Positions 27,562 through 38,257 are shown, counted from the stretch's first letter. The stretch is DNA of 64,000 bases from Mesobacillus jeotgali (GCF_002874535.1 NZ_CP025025.1:1411526-1475525), one strand, 5' to 3'. The notes: a model not told the origin generated them from the letters alone. Numbers and translations are program-made.

Positions 27562-28914
27562 ATGAAAGATATCAAAACATATCAACATAAAAAAATACTT
27601 GTACTTGGCCTTGCCAAGAGTGGAGTCAGTGCAGCTGCTCTGCTACATAAATTAGGTGCTTTCGTAACAGTGAACGATAGCAAGCCTCTCTCTGAAAATC
27701 CTGAAGCGCAAGGATTGCTTGAGCAGGGAATCAAGGTTGTTTGTGGAAGCCATCCGATCGAATTGATGGACGAAGGTTTTGAACTGGTCGTCAAGAATCC
27801 GGGGATTCCATATTATAATCCTATGATTCTAAAAGCGATTGAAAAGGAAATTCCGATTATTACAGAGGTTGAACTGGCTTACCAGATTTCTGATGCACCG
27901 CTTGTTGGCATAACAGGGACTAACGGCAAGACAACTACTACAACACTAATATTCGAAATGCTTGAGGCAGGGAACAAGCAACCATTGATTGCTGGTAATA
28001 TCGGTACCGTAGCATCAGGTGTTGCTCAAGATGCAACAGCTGAAAATACTATTGTTATTGAACTGTCATCTTTTCAATTAATGGGAATTGACCAGTTTAA
28101 GCCGAGAATAGCGATTATCACTAATCTGTACGATGCTCATTTGGATTATCACGGTACGCGGAAAGAATATATCGCTGCGAAGGCACTGATTACGACGAAC
28201 CAGACGGAAGAGGACTATCTGATCGTGAATGCGGATCAGGAAGAGGTCATGGAAATCGCCCGAAATTCCCAAGCACAAATCGTTCCTTTCTCAACGAAAA
28301 AAGTTCTGGAGAGCGGTGCTTATGTAAAAGATGGCTGGGTGTGTTTTAACGGCGAGCAGATAATTGAAACGAAAGATATCGTCCTGCCTGGTAAACACAA
28401 TTTGGAGAATATACTATCTGCCGTAGCTGCGACACTGCTATCAGGTGCAGATAAAGAGGCCATCAGGAAGGTACTTACTACCTTTGCAGGAGTTCGTCAC
28501 AGGCTCCAATATGTGGCCACGATCGATGAACGAAAATTTTATAATGACTCAAAAGCAACGAATATTTTGGCTACTGAAAATGCCCTGGCAGCTTTCGACG
28601 TACCAATCGTCTTGCTGGCCGGCGGTCTTGATAGGGGCAATTCTTTTGATGAGCTTGTTCCTTCATTAAAAAATGTGAAGACATTGATTACTTTCGGGGA
28701 GACAGCTGAAAAAGTTGGACAGGCTGGCCATGATGCAGGAATAAAAACGATTTTGCGGGCCGATAATGTGGAAAAGGCCGTTCCCGTGGCATTTGAACAT
28801 TCAGAGCCCGGTGATGTCATCCTGCTGTCTCCAGCATGTGCAAGCTGGGATCAGTACAAAACTTTTGAGGTCAGGGGAGACATGTTTATCGAGGCCGTGC
28901 ATAAGCTTAAGTAA
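27562..28914 (+). CDS. murD: UDP-MurNAc-L-alanine:D-glutamate ligase
   Basis: Adds D-glutamate, the second stem-peptide residue. 450 residues with the N-terminal Rossmann domain ([11 protein letters not shown]), ATP loop GTNGKTTTT, catalytic central domain (HLDYH) and C-terminal domain. It begins with no gap after mraY. ATG 27562 is the only sensible start. Confidence 0.95.
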   Translation: MKDIKTYQHKKILVLGLAKSGVSAAALLHKLGAFVTVNDSKPLSENPEAQGLLEQGIKVVCGSHPIELMDEGFELVVKNPGIPYYNPMILKAIEKEIPIITEVELAYQISDAPLVGITGTNGKTTTTTLIFEMLEAGNKQPLIAGNIGTVASGVAQDATAENTIVIELSSFQLMGIDQFKPRIAIITNLYDAHLDYHGTRKEYIAAKALITTNQTEEDYLIVNADQEEVMEIARNSQAQIVPFSTKKVLESGAYVKDGWVCFNGEQIIETKDIVLPGKHNLENILSAVAATLLSGADKEAIRKVLTTFAGVRHRLQYVATIDERKFYNDSKATNILATENALAAFDVPIVLLAGGLDRGNSFDELVPSLKNVKTLITFGETAEKVGQAGHDAGIKTILRADNVEKAVPVAFEHSEPGDVILLSPACASWDQYKTFEVRGDMFIEAVHKLK

Positions 28915-29015
28915 GGGCTTGTCTTGAACAACATGACTCAGGTTGCTTGGCCTCATTGCAGGCTGGATGGGAAGCGGCATATGAGCCCTAAATCATACAG
29001 CCGAGGTGTATTGCT

Positions 29016-30116
29016 TTGCCAACGAAAAAATCTACTCCAGACATTTTTCTTATGATTGTTACATTTACGCTTTTGGCAGTGGGCTTGATCATGGTCTATA
29101 GCGCAAGTGCTGTCTGGGCGGACTATAAGTTTAATGATTCTTTTTTCTTTGCGAAACGGCAAATGCTATTTGCTGGTGTCGGGATCATCGCGATGTTTTT
29201 CATCATGAATATTGACTATTGGACATGGAGAACATGGGCGAAGGTCATTTTGATTATTTGTTTTGTCCTGTTGATCCTTGTTTTGATTCCTGGAATCGGG
29301 AATGTGCGGAATGGATCAAGGAGCTGGATCGGAGTAGGTGCCTTTTCCGTTCAGCCATCAGAGTTCATGAAGATTGCGATGATTGCCTTCCTCGCGAAAT
29401 TTTTGTCTGAGAACCAGAAAGCAATCACTTCATTTAAAAAGGGACTTTTCCCTTCTTTAGGGCTTGTGTTTCTGGCATTCGGTCTCATTATGCTTCAGCC
29501 TGATTTAGGAACAGGGACGGTAATGGTGGGCACTTCTGTTGTTATCATCTTTATTGCTGGGGCAAGGATCAGTCATTTTGTCGGCCTTGGACTGCTGGGG
29601 GTTGCAGGGTTTGTTGGCCTGATTATTTCAGCGCCATACAGGATGAAAAGGATCACATCGTTCCTTGACCCATGGCAGGATCCACTCGGGAGCGGGTTCC
29701 AAATGATCCAATCGCTTTATGCAATCGGCCCTGGGGGATTGTTCGGTCTTGGCCTGGGACAAAGCAGGCAAAAGTTCTTTTATCTGCCTGAACCCCAAAC
29801 GGATTTTATATTCGCAATTCTTGCTGAGGAGCTTGGGTTCATTGGTGGTTCATTGATTCTTCTTTTATTCTCCTTACTGCTTTGGAGGGGAGTAAGGATT
29901 GCGCTTGGGGCTCCCGATTTATTCGGGACATTCCTGGCCACTGGGATCATTGCAATGATTGCAATCCAGGTCATGATCAATATCGGTGTTGTCACCGGCC
30001 TTATGCCTGTAACTGGCATAACGCTCCCATTCCTGAGCTACGGAGGATCATCTCTGACACTGATGCTGATGGCTGTCGGAGTATTGCTGAATATCAGTAG
30101 ACATTCGAGATACTAA
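29016..30116 (+). CDS. spoVE: SpoVE, sporulation SEDS-family glycosyltransferase
   Basis: SEDS-family membrane protein that polymerises lipid II for the spore cortex, with SpoVD as transpeptidase partner. 366 residues, as in B. subtilis, with ten membrane segments. The large loop contains the conserved QPDLGTG and the SRQKFFYLPEPQTDFIF segments. It begins at TTG 29016 with GAGGTG seven bases before. The dcw position between murD and murG is that of ftsW in other bacteria; Bacillus has spoVE here and a separate ftsW elsewhere. Confidence 0.93.
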   Translation: MPTKKSTPDIFLMIVTFTLLAVGLIMVYSASAVWADYKFNDSFFFAKRQMLFAGVGIIAMFFIMNIDYWTWRTWAKVILIICFVLLILVLIPGIGNVRNGSRSWIGVGAFSVQPSEFMKIAMIAFLAKFLSENQKAITSFKKGLFPSLGLVFLAFGLIMLQPDLGTGTVMVGTSVVIIFIAGARISHFVGLGLLGVAGFVGLIISAPYRMKRITSFLDPWQDPLGSGFQMIQSLYAIGPGGLFGLGLGQSRQKFFYLPEPQTDFIFAILAEELGFIGGSLILLLFSLLLWRGVRIALGAPDLFGTFLATGIIAMIAIQVMINIGVVTGLMPVTGITLPFLSYGGSSLTLMLMAVGVLLNISRHSRY

Positions 30117-30126
30117 GAGTAAAATG

Positions 30127-30150
30127 AAAGACCCTTCTGCAGGGTCTTTT
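30127..30150 (+). terminator. terminator after spoVE
   Basis: AAAGACCC / GGGTCTTT stem with a 7-base loop and trailing T residues. Confidence 0.8.
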
Positions 30151-30247
30151 ATTTGTTGGAAAACGTTCCAATCTATGTGAATATGAATAGGAATATACTT
30201 CTATTCATGCTATATTACATTTAAATAACAATATCTTTAAAAACTGT

Positions 30248-30262
30248 TCTAAAGTTTAGAAT
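30248..30262. repeat. 15-bp perfect palindrome in the spoVE-murG gap
   Basis: TTCTAAAGTTTAGAA has 7-base arms and one central base. It is a possible operator; no regulator with this site is known to me. Confidence 0.6.
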
Positions 30263-30327
30263 ATAGTAGAATAGGGTAAAACCGGGGAGTGCCTTTTTTA
30301 TAGGTTCCTTTTTACAATTCTTATTCA

Positions 30328-30373
30328 CATCACGCAATCCGGAAAAACCTGGTGTGTAAATGCTTGCGTGATG
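30328..30373 (+). promoter_or_regulatory. inverted repeat in the murG leader
   Basis: A perfect 10-bp inverted repeat CATCACGCAA / TTGCGTGATG with a 26-base interior, about 40 bases before the murG start. It could form a leader hairpin; there is no T-run, so it is not an ordinary terminator. Confidence 0.5.
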
Positions 30374-30413
30374 GACGCGATTAAAAAAGAGATAAGTTGC
30401 TGAGGTGTGGAAA

Positions 30414-31508
30414 ATGAAGATTGCAGTTAGCGGCGGCGGTACAGGTGGACATATTTATCCTGCGCTCGCACTAATAAGGGAAATTCAAAAAAAGGATGAG
30501 AATGTCGAGTTTCTCTACATAGGGACGGAAAAAGGGCTCGAAAGCAAGCTTGTGCCCAGGGAGAACATCCCATTTAAATCCATACATATCACAGGGTTCA
30601 AACGAAAGATTTCATTTGAAAACGTAAAAACAATCCTGCGGTTTCTCAAAGGTGTCAGGGACAGTAAAAAAATGCTCAAGGAATTCAAGCCAGATGTGGT
30701 CATTGGTACTGGCGGCTATGTTTGCGGCCCTGTGGTCTATGCGGCTGCGAAAATGGGCATACCTACAATTGTCCATGAACAAAACAGCGTTCCAGGTTTG
30801 ACGAATAAATTCCTGAGCCGTTATGTTGATAAAATCGCGATTTGCTTTGAAGAAGCTAGGGAATTCTTCCCTGAGCAAAAGGTTGTGTTGACTGGTAACC
30901 CTAGAGCGTCAGAGGTACTTGGGCAAGATGGAATCAAAGGCAGATTGTCTGCCGGATTAAAACTCAAAATTCCTACAGTGCTTATTTTTGGCGGCAGCAG
31001 GGGTGCCAGGCCAATTAATGAAGCAGTCGTTAAAAGCCTCGCTGAATTAAGCGGTAAATCATATCAGGTGCTATATGTTACAGGCGATGTTCATTTTGAA
31101 GATGTCCAGAAGGAAGTTGAACTTGTCGGTAATCCGGAAAATGTCAACATCAAACCCTTTATTCACAATATGCCTGAGGTGCTATCCGGTGTTGATTTAA
31201 CTGTTGCAAGGGCAGGAGCGACCACCCTGGCTGAACTTACTTCATTGGGGATTCCCAGCATATTGATTCCGAGCCCATATGTAACCGACAATCATCAAGA
31301 AAAAAACGCACGGGCTTTAAGCGAAAACGGAGCAGCACGGCTGCTGCTTGAAAAAGATCTTACAGGGCCCAAGCTGGTCGAAAGTATTGACCACATATTG
31401 GGCAACGAAGACAAGCTGGCCGATATGAAAAAGGCGGCGAAAAAACTAGGCATACCTGACGCAGCCCAGAGACTGTACCGTCTCATGGAGGAACTGGCGA
31501 AAAAGTAG
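30414..31508 (+). CDS. murG: MurG, lipid II-forming N-acetylglucosaminyltransferase
   Basis: Transfers GlcNAc from UDP-GlcNAc to lipid I on the inner face of the membrane. 364 residues (B. subtilis 363) of the GT-B fold. The family glycine-rich loops are [12 protein letters not shown] (N-terminal) and GGSRGA (C-terminal), with the [11 protein letters not shown] sugar-nucleotide site. I chose ATG 30414 after GAGGTG; a GTG three codons earlier would overlap that site. Confidence 0.95.
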   Translation: MKIAVSGGGTGGHIYPALALIREIQKKDENVEFLYIGTEKGLESKLVPRENIPFKSIHITGFKRKISFENVKTILRFLKGVRDSKKMLKEFKPDVVIGTGGYVCGPVVYAAAKMGIPTIVHEQNSVPGLTNKFLSRYVDKIAICFEEAREFFPEQKVVLTGNPRASEVLGQDGIKGRLSAGLKLKIPTVLIFGGSRGARPINEAVVKSLAELSGKSYQVLYVTGDVHFEDVQKEVELVGNPENVNIKPFIHNMPEVLSGVDLTVARAGATTLAELTSLGIPSILIPSPYVTDNHQEKNARALSENGAARLLLEKDLTGPKLVESIDHILGNEDKLADMKKAAKKLGIPDAAQRLYRLMEELAKK

Positions 31509-31569
31509 CCTATAGGCATGCAGCTGCATAAAATGGTCAAAATAGCTGTATCGTGAAAGGAAGGTAATT

Positions 31570-32478
31570 ATGAAGGATCTAGCTAACAAACTTAGGGAAT
31601 TGAACATCGGTTCGGTAAAGGAAAATGAACCGCTGGCAAACCATACATCAATGAAAATTGGCGGACCTGCTGACATACTTATTGAACCTTCATCAATAGA
31701 AAATTTAAGAAAAGCGGTTGAAGTCATTAAGGATTCTGGTGTTGAATGGACCGTGATCGGCAGAGGGTCAAATCTCCTCGTTTCAGACAAAGGCATTGAA
31801 GGTGTTGTGATTAAACTCGGTTCCGGACTTGATGATTTGGAGATCGATGGGACTAGAGTGACAGCTGGTGGAGGTCTTTCACTGGTCAACTTTGCGATCA
31901 CCATTAGCCGAAAAGGACTTTCAGGACTTGAATTCGCAGGCGGAATTCCCGGGTCGATTGGCGGCGCGGTTTATATGAACGCAGGGGCCCATGGATCTGA
32001 TATCTCACAAATCCTGGAGAAAGCCTATGTACTCTTTGAAGATGGCGCTCTTGAGTGGCTCTCAAATGAAGAAATGAAATTCTCCTATCGGACATCCGTC
32101 CTTCAAAAAGAGCGGCCAGGTGTTGTCGTAGGAGCCATTTTCCAACTGCAAGAGGGCAACAAGGATGAAATTGTGGCGGAGCTTCAAAAAAACAAGGATT
32201 ATCGCAAAGAAACCCAGCCATATAACTTTCCAAGCTGCGGCAGTGTCTTTAGGAATCCCCTGCCCAATTATGCTGGGAATTTAATTGAAAAATCAGGTTT
32301 GAAAGGCCATCAAATCGGCGGGGCACAAATTTCGGAGCTTCATGCTAATTTCATTGTGAACAAAGGAAATGCAAAGGCCGAGGATGTACTTGGTCTGATT
32401 CAGCATGTAAAGGACACAGTCCTTGATTTACATGGTGTGAAAATGGAGACAGAGGTAGAAATTATAGGTCGTAAATAG
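31570..32478 (+). CDS. murB: UDP-N-acetylenolpyruvoylglucosamine reductase
   Basis: FAD-dependent reduction of UDP-GlcNAc-enolpyruvate to UDP-MurNAc. 302 residues. The FAD-binding stretches GRGSNLLV and [18 protein letters not shown] are present, and CGSVFRNP contains the residue at the serine/cysteine proton-donor position of the type II enzyme. ATG 31570 follows GAAAGGAAGG. Same order (murG-murB-divIB) as B. subtilis. Confidence 0.94.
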   Translation: MKDLANKLRELNIGSVKENEPLANHTSMKIGGPADILIEPSSIENLRKAVEVIKDSGVEWTVIGRGSNLLVSDKGIEGVVIKLGSGLDDLEIDGTRVTAGGGLSLVNFAITISRKGLSGLEFAGGIPGSIGGAVYMNAGAHGSDISQILEKAYVLFEDGALEWLSNEEMKFSYRTSVLQKERPGVVVGAIFQLQEGNKDEIVAELQKNKDYRKETQPYNFPSCGSVFRNPLPNYAGNLIEKSGLKGHQIGGAQISELHANFIVNKGNAKAEDVLGLIQHVKDTVLDLHGVKMETEVEIIGRK

Positions 32479-32508
32479 CAGGAAAGTGGTTCAAGCTGTC
32501 AAATTCTG

Positions 32509-32576
32509 TGATATAATAATTCATTAGATTAGATGCTGTCCGGATAACAAACGGCATGACAGATTCTCATGCCGTT
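32509..32576 (+). promoter_or_regulatory. extended -10 promoter and leader hairpin upstream of divIB
   Basis: TGATATAAT at 32509-32517 is a full extended -10 element. About 35 bases on, AACGGCATGA (32550-32559) and TCATGCCGTT (32567-32576) form a 10-bp hairpin, followed by a T-rich stretch with interruptions. It may be a terminator/attenuator in the divIB leader or the end of murB transcription. Confidence 0.5.
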
Positions 32577-32740
32577 GGCTCTTCTTTTATTATGTGCTTA
32601 TGTACATACTTATTGTTTTCAATTCTAGGGAAAGCTTCTGATTCTAAATTTATTATTACGATGGCTTTAACCTGCAAGATCAAGAAAAAAGATGTTATTC
32701 TTATTGGAAATGGGTTCAGCCGATAAAGAGGGGATTGAAA

Positions 32741-33532
32741 ATGGACAAGAGGAAAATCGTCTCAATTGAAGATCGGATTCCAAAGTTAAAACATCAAAGG
32801 CGCAAGAAAGCTAATCGCAGGCTTATCATGCTTCTGGCATTGTTTTTTATATTAATAGCCGGTGTTATCTATTTCCAGTCACCGCTAAGCAAGGTGAAAG
32901 AAATCACTGTCTCAGGAAATGAGTCCTATTCCTACGAGCACATCGTGGAAAAAAGCGGACTCAGCTTTGAGTCAAATGTGTGGAAAATCAGCAAAGGCGA
33001 TGTTGAAGAAAAACTGGAGAAAATCCAGGAAATCAAACAAGCTACTGTGAACGTAAAGTTTCCAAATAAGATCGCCATTGAGCTTGAAGAATATAGCAGG
33101 CTTGCCTACATTTCAAAGGGGAAGAATTTTTACCCGGTCCTTGAAAATGGAAATATACTTGGAGAAAAGCAGATTGATGAGATTCCTGTTAACGCGCCAA
33201 TCTTAATAGGCTTTAAAGAAGGGAAGGTCCTGGATGAAATGATTGCTTCACTGGAGGAACTGCCTGAAGTTGTCATCAATTCAATCTCTGAAATACACTC
33301 ACAGCCTGTTAAAACGGATAAATATCTTGTTAAGCTGTATATGAATGACGGTTTCGAGGTGAATGCTACTCTCAGGACTTTTTCTGAAAAAATGGTACAT
33401 TATCCTTCAATTGTCAGTCAGCTTGACCCTTCTAAAAAGGGTGTAATCGATCTCGAGGTTGGCTCTTATTTTAAAGCATATGAAGCAGAGGAAGCTGAGG
33501 AAGTTGAAATTGAAAAAGAAAGTGAACAGTAA
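32741..33532 (+). CDS. divIB: cell division protein DivIB (FtsQ)
   Basis: Bitopic divisome protein that stabilises FtsL/DivIC. 263 residues, as in B. subtilis. Basic cytoplasmic tail, membrane segment (about 30-48), POTRA domain starting at VKEITVSGNESYS, then the beta domain and a Glu-rich tail. ATG 32741 follows GAGGGGA; an in-frame TTG two codons earlier is less likely. Confidence 0.93.
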   Translation: MDKRKIVSIEDRIPKLKHQRRKKANRRLIMLLALFFILIAGVIYFQSPLSKVKEITVSGNESYSYEHIVEKSGLSFESNVWKISKGDVEEKLEKIQEIKQATVNVKFPNKIAIELEEYSRLAYISKGKNFYPVLENGNILGEKQIDEIPVNAPILIGFKEGKVLDEMIASLEELPEVVINSISEIHSQPVKTDKYLVKLYMNDGFEVNATLRTFSEKMVHYPSIVSQLDPSKKGVIDLEVGSYFKAYEAEEAEEVEIEKESEQ

Positions 33533-34214
33533 TCGTGTAATACTTTCAATCGTTTTCCTGGTACTTGGCTTCATGGTCGCTTTTTCATTCCGTGTTACAC
33601 AGGACGAGGGTGACAAAGGCCAGGGTTTGACGGACAGGCAATGGGAGAAGCATTTAAGTCTGAGAAACGATCTGATAGAACAGGAAGAAAAAAACCGCGA
33701 GCTTCAACAAGAGTTGAATGCCAAGCAGGAAAAGGTAAGGGAAATTGAGGCCAGCCTTTCCAAAGAAGCGCAGGTTTTCTTTAACATGGCTGAGGACGCT
33801 GAGAAATACCGTATGTTCCTTGGCAAGGTAGAGGTCAGTGGCAATGGAGTAAAAGTAACTCTGGCTGATGGAGAGTACGATCCTGATGAGGAGAATATCA
33901 ATAATTATCTTGTCCACGAGCATCATGTTTTCAAGGTGATCAACGAATTGTACATTTCAGGAGCAGCAGCTATCGCTGTGAACGGGCAACGAATTTCTCA
34001 CAATTCATATATATTGTGTACAGGCCCTGTCATCACTGTTGATGGCTACCAGCATCCTGCCCCATTTGAAATCACTGCTATTGGTGACCCCGATGTTCTT
34101 TCCTCCGCTCTCAATATTACCGGTGGGGTAAAAGATCAGCTTGTGAATGACCAGATTGTTTTTTCATTAGAGGAAAAGGAAGATCTTAAAATGGATCCGA
34201 TTTTGGGAAAATGA
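33522..34214 (+). CDS. ylxW: DUF881 family protein YlxW
   Basis: Membrane-anchored DUF881 protein of unknown function in the division cluster. About 230 residues (B. subtilis YlxW 231): membrane segment near residues 7-23, an external coiled coil rich in Glu/Gln/Lys, then a globular domain with INELYISGAAAIAVNGQRI. The start is uncertain: GTG 33522 overlaps the divIB stop by 11 bases, but ATG 33480 in the same frame would add a basic stretch. Neither has a strong ribosome site. Confidence 0.82.
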   Translation: MNSNRVILSIVFLVLGFMVAFSFRVTQDEGDKGQGLTDRQWEKHLSLRNDLIEQEEKNRELQQELNAKQEKVREIEASLSKEAQVFFNMAEDAEKYRMFLGKVEVSGNGVKVTLADGEYDPDEENINNYLVHEHHVFKVINELYISGAAAIAVNGQRISHNSYILCTGPVITVDGYQHPAPFEITAIGDPDVLSSALNITGGVKDQLVNDQIVFSLEEKEDLKMDPILGK

Positions 34215-34337
34215 TGACGACCATCGCTTTCTTTCCAAAATACGAATGCCGTACAAGAAAATAGGTTAACAGGCTGTTTAGCATGGGATTGAATGAATAC
34301 CACTAGAAATGGCCTAATAGAAAGCAAGGTGAATACA

Positions 34338-35072
34338 TTGGGCCGACCTAAGAATCTCAGCTTCAGTATCATAGCTGCAATTATTGGATTAATGGTCGCC
34401 ATTCAGTTTCAAACCGTCAGGGAACCAGAAGTCAGGGACACAAGGGACACTTGGCAGCTTCGTGAGGATTTAATGAAGGAGAAGGAATTACAGTCCAAGC
34501 TGCTTCTTGAAATCAGGTCTAATGAAGAAAAATTAGCTAAGTATGAAACTGAGCGGCAGCAAAGCAAGGAAGAGGTACTGCGGGAAACCCTCGCTGAATT
34601 GAAGGATGAGGCTGGACTGACCGAGGTCACCGGTCCAGGGATAACTCTCTCGATTAAACCTGCTTTCAACCTGATTGTCGAAGGTGACAATCCGCCTTCG
34701 GTTTCTCCAGACATGCTTAAAAGGCTTTTGAATGAGTTGAACATGTATGGAGCGAAGCATGTTTCCGTTGATGGCGAGAGGATCATTAATACTACCGTCA
34801 TCCGGGATATTAACAGGGTGACAAAAATCAATGGCCATTCACTCAATCGTTTTCCTATTGAAGTTCGGGTAATAACGGAAAATGGAGACGCAGCCGAAAA
34901 GTTATATAATCGGATGAAGGTTTCCACGGTAGCCGAGGATTTTTTCATCGATAGCCTGGAAGTGGTCGTAAACAGGCCAGAGAGCACGCTGGTTGTACCT
35001 GCATATCAAGATACAATCAGGATCAGGTACATGGAACCCGTTAAAACAGACAAAGGGGGAGGCAACGGATAA
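34338..35072 (+). CDS. ylxX: DUF881 family protein YlxX
   Basis: Paralogue of the preceding gene with the same layout: a short basic tail, membrane segment (about 8-24), external coiled coil, and the DUF881 domain (LTEVTGPGITLSI..., LNELNMYGAKHVSVDGERI). Its function is unknown. I start it at TTG 34338 because AAGGTGA lies at a good distance; an ATG at 34293 in the same frame has no site. The last base is shared with the sbp start (TAATG). Confidence 0.83.
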   Translation: MGRPKNLSFSIIAAIIGLMVAIQFQTVREPEVRDTRDTWQLREDLMKEKELQSKLLLEIRSNEEKLAKYETERQQSKEEVLRETLAELKDEAGLTEVTGPGITLSIKPAFNLIVEGDNPPSVSPDMLKRLLNELNMYGAKHVSVDGERIINTTVIRDINRVTKINGHSLNRFPIEVRVITENGDAAEKLYNRMKVSTVAEDFFIDSLEVVVNRPESTLVVPAYQDTIRIRYMEPVKTDKGGGNG

Positions 35073-35422
35073 TGTGGCTTCCAGTAATGGGGTTGGTAAT
35101 CGGTGTCATCATTGGGCTATTGACCGATATCCGAATTCCTGAAGAATACTCCAACTATTTATCAATCGCGATCCTTGCAGCCCTAGATACTTTGTTCGGA
35201 GGGATCCGCGCCCAGCTGCAAAATATTTATGATGAAAAAGTTTTTGTATCAGGATTCTTTTTTAATATAGTATTAGCAGCAAGTTTAGCTTTTCTAGGTG
35301 TCCATCTTGGTGTAGACTTGTATTTAGCAGCAGTTTTTGCCTTTGGGGTAAGGCTGTTCCAGAATATAGCCGTCATTCGGAGAATAATATTGACAAAATG
35401 GTCAACGACAAGTGAAAAGTAG
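35072..35422 (+). CDS. sbp: small basic protein Sbp (DUF1290)
   Basis: 116-residue membrane protein with four hydrophobic segments and a short conserved loop (DTLFGGIRA). The family is always near ftsA/ftsZ in Bacilli and some other Firmicutes; its role is unknown. Start overlaps the ylxX stop by one base. ftsA follows after 137 bases. Confidence 0.88.
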   Translation: MWLPVMGLVIGVIIGLLTDIRIPEEYSNYLSIAILAALDTLFGGIRAQLQNIYDEKVFVSGFFFNIVLAASLAFLGVHLGVDLYLAAVFAFGVRLFQNIAVIRRIILTKWSTTSEK

Positions 35423-35559
35423 AAAAAAAAATGATATTTTAAAAGGGAAATATTTAATTGTGACGAATAAAGTAATGTAATTAAAAAATGAAACGCAATT
35501 AGATAGTGGCAAGAAATTGTTGTTCAAACATTAGGAATTGTTGAAGGAGGTGCCACAGA

Positions 35560-36843
35560 ATGAACAGCAATGATATATATGTCAGTCTTGACATCGGTAC
35601 ATCCAGTGTGAAGGTAATCATTGGGGAAATGGTCAACGACACTTTAAATATAATTGGTGTTGGCAATGTAAAGTCCGAAGGGTTAAGAAAGGGCTCCATT
35701 GTTGATATAGATGAAACCGTTCATTCTATTAAAAGGGCAATCGAACAAGCTGAAAGAATGATAGGTTTAAAGATTAACCAGGTGATTGTAGGTGTCACCG
35801 GCAATCATGTTTCCCTGTTGCCATGCCATGGCGTGGTTGCAGTTTCCAGCGACAATCGCGAGATCACAAATGAGGACGTAGCGAGAGTCATTGATGCTGC
35901 ACAGGTGGTATCGATACCGCCTGAGCGAGAGATTATAGACGTGATTCCAAAGCAATTTATCGTTGACGGTCTTGATGAGATCAATGATCCAAGAGGCATG
36001 ATTGGTGTTAGGCTTGAAATGGAAGGAACGATCATTACTGGATCAAAGACCATCTTACATAATACTCTTCGTTGTGTTGAGCGTGCTGGACTTGAAATTG
36101 TGGATATCGGACTACAGCCGCTCGCTGCGGGAGCATTCGCACTTTCAAAGGATGAAAAGAATATGGGTGTCGCGATGATTGATATCGGCGGCGGTTCATC
36201 GACGGTCGCCGTGTTCGAGAACGGACACTTAAGGGGGACATCTGTCATTCCGGTTGGAGGAGACCATATCACCAAGGACTTATCAATCGGTTTGCGCACG
36301 ACAACTGAAGAAGCGGATAAATTGAAATTGAAGCATGGACATGCCTTTTATGACCATGCATCCGAAGAGGAATTATTCGAAGTTTCAATCATCGGCAGCG
36401 ACCAGCAGCAGCAGTTCAATCAGCTGGAAGTAGCCGATATCATTGAGGCAAGAATGGAAGAAATCTTTTCCCTTGTCCAGGATGAATTGAAACACATGAA
36501 CATAAGGGACTTGCCAGGTGGTTTTGTCCTGACAGGTGGAACAGCCAATATGCAGGGGGTACTGGAGCTTGCCCAGGATATTTTCCAAAGCAGGGTAAGA
36601 ATCGCCATACCGGATTACATTGGCGTAAGGGAACCACAGTACACGACCGCAGTCGGCTTAATCCAATTTGCTTATAAAAACGCAAAATTAAAAGGAAAGA
36701 AAATGGAAGCAGCTTTTAGGGAAATGGAACCAAAAGAAAAGAGAGTTCAAAAACAGCCGCATCCAAAATCGAAGCCTGAGAAACAGCCTGAAGAAAAAGT
36801 CACCTCAAGAATGAAGAAATTTCTTGGCTACTTTTTTGAATAA
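35560..36843 (+). CDS. ftsA: cell division protein FtsA
   Basis: Actin-family ATPase that tethers FtsZ to the membrane and recruits late divisome proteins. 427 residues: ATP-binding phosphate loop SLDIGTSSVKV, inserted SHS2 (1C) domain, second phosphate loop DIGGGSSTVAVF. A C-terminal amphipathic helix (RMKKFLGYFFE) is the membrane target. The Pro/Lys/Glu-rich linker before it is typical. ATG 35560 follows GAAGGAGGTG. Confidence 0.96.
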   Translation: MNSNDIYVSLDIGTSSVKVIIGEMVNDTLNIIGVGNVKSEGLRKGSIVDIDETVHSIKRAIEQAERMIGLKINQVIVGVTGNHVSLLPCHGVVAVSSDNREITNEDVARVIDAAQVVSIPPEREIIDVIPKQFIVDGLDEINDPRGMIGVRLEMEGTIITGSKTILHNTLRCVERAGLEIVDIGLQPLAAGAFALSKDEKNMGVAMIDIGGGSSTVAVFENGHLRGTSVIPVGGDHITKDLSIGLRTTTEEADKLKLKHGHAFYDHASEEELFEVSIIGSDQQQQFNQLEVADIIEARMEEIFSLVQDELKHMNIRDLPGGFVLTGGTANMQGVLELAQDIFQSRVRIAIPDYIGVREPQYTTAVGLIQFAYKNAKLKGKKMEAAFREMEPKEKRVQKQPHPKSKPEKQPEEKVTSRMKKFLGYFFE

Positions 36844-36883
36844 TCAGAGCTAACAGGAAATCGGCGAATTAGGAGGATTTGTC

Positions 36884-38029
36884 ATGTTGGAATTTGATAC
36901 GAATTTAGATTCACTTGCTACTATAAAAGTTATCGGTGTTGGCGGCGGCGGAAATAATGCGGTTAACCGAATGATCGAACACGGCGTACAAGGTGTGGAA
37001 TTCATCGCAGTCAACACAGACGCACAAGCATTGAACCTTTCAAAAGCTGAAATCAGAATGCAAATCGGTGCGAAACTAACGCGTGGTCTAGGCGCTGGCG
37101 CCAATCCTGAGGTCGGCAAGAAAGCGGCCGAAGAAAGCAAAGAACAAATTGAGGAAGTGCTAAAAGGCGCTGACATGGTATTTGTTACTGCCGGTATGGG
37201 CGGAGGAACAGGTACTGGGGCAGCTCCAGTTATCGCTCAAATCGCGAAGGACCTCGGAGCTTTAACAGTGGGTGTAGTTACTCGTCCATTTACATTTGAG
37301 GGACGCAAGCGTGCTGGACAAGCTGGCGGTGGAATAGGTGCAATGAAGGAAGCGGTAGACACATTGATCGTCATTCCAAACGACCGCCTGCTTGAGATTG
37401 TTGATAAGAGCACTCCGATGCTGGAAGCTTTCCGTGAAGCCGATAATGTTCTTCGCCAGGGTGTCCAGGGTATTTCAGACTTGATCGCTACACCTGGTTT
37501 GATCAACCTTGACTTCGCTGACGTAAAAACTATCATGTCAAATAAAGGTTCAGCCTTGATGGGCATTGGGGTAGCTTCAGGTGAAAACCGTGCTACCGAA
37601 GCAGCCAAAAAAGCTATTTCATCTCCATTGCTTGAAACATCTCTTGATGGAGCTCAGGGTGTCCTGATGAACATTACTGGTGGAACGAACTTGAGCCTTT
37701 ATGAAGTTCAGGAAGCTGCAGATATTGTTGCTTCTGCTTCAGACCAGGATGTAAACATGATCTTTGGTTCGGTTATTAATGAAAACTTAAAAGATGAAAT
37801 TATCGTTACGGTGATTGCAACAGGCTTCAATGAGGAAGTCGTCCAGCCAAAGCCGACAAGACCAGGGTTTGGAGGGCAGCAAAAGCCAGGTATGGGTGCT
37901 ATCAAGCGCGAACAGCCTAAACGTGAAGAAATCCAGCAGGAAGCACCAAGAAGCAACAATCAGTCCCCACAGGGCGACGATGCTCTTGATATCCCAACAT
38001 TCCTGCGCAATCGTAACAGAAGACGCTAA
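36884..38029 (+). CDS. ftsZ: cell division protein FtsZ
   Basis: Tubulin-like GTPase that forms the Z ring. 381 residues: GTP-binding [11 protein letters not shown] near residue 20, tubulin signature GGGTGTG (106-112), T7 loop NLDFADV. A linker rich in Gln/Pro/Lys leads to the C-terminal tail DIPTFLRNR, which binds FtsA, SepF and other partners. Extra basic residues follow the tail, as in Bacillus. ATG 36884 follows TAGGAGG. Confidence 0.97.
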   Translation: MLEFDTNLDSLATIKVIGVGGGGNNAVNRMIEHGVQGVEFIAVNTDAQALNLSKAEIRMQIGAKLTRGLGAGANPEVGKKAAEESKEQIEEVLKGADMVFVTAGMGGGTGTGAAPVIAQIAKDLGALTVGVVTRPFTFEGRKRAGQAGGGIGAMKEAVDTLIVIPNDRLLEIVDKSTPMLEAFREADNVLRQGVQGISDLIATPGLINLDFADVKTIMSNKGSALMGIGVASGENRATEAAKKAISSPLLETSLDGAQGVLMNITGGTNLSLYEVQEAADIVASASDQDVNMIFGSVINENLKDEIIVTVIATGFNEEVVQPKPTRPGFGGQQKPGMGAIKREQPKREEIQQEAPRSNNQSPQGDDALDIPTFLRNRNRRR

Positions 38030-38043
38030 TTTAAACTTCAGGA

Positions 38044-38073
38044 GGGCATAGCCGAAATGGCTATGCCCTTTTT
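38044..38073 (+). terminator. terminator after ftsZ
   Basis: Perfect 10-bp stem GGGCATAGCC / GGCTATGCCC, then five T residues. It ends the dcw/fts operon. Confidence 0.92.
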
Positions 38074-38257
38074 GTGTTTTTTATGAAATCTACTAAACAA
38101 CTTACATTGGAATATATGACCTATTAAAAATACAAGCATCATTTTATTCTTAAAGTTAATAATCTGAAAATTGACAAAATCCGAAGGGAAAAGTGAAAAT
38201 CTCTGTTGTTTTGTTGCCAGATTATGACACACTTCATAGGCCAATGACGATATACTT

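Noticed and set aside
28976-29000. Sigma-E promoter for spoVE (GGCATAT ... CATACAG)
   Set aside because: The spacer is only about 11 bases, and the start point would fall at or beyond the ribosome site.
34409-34987. Long minus-strand frame over ylxX, and similar long frames opposite pbpB, ftsZ and murE
   Set aside because: They are antisense shadows of well-supported genes; serine-rich, without ribosome sites or family motifs.
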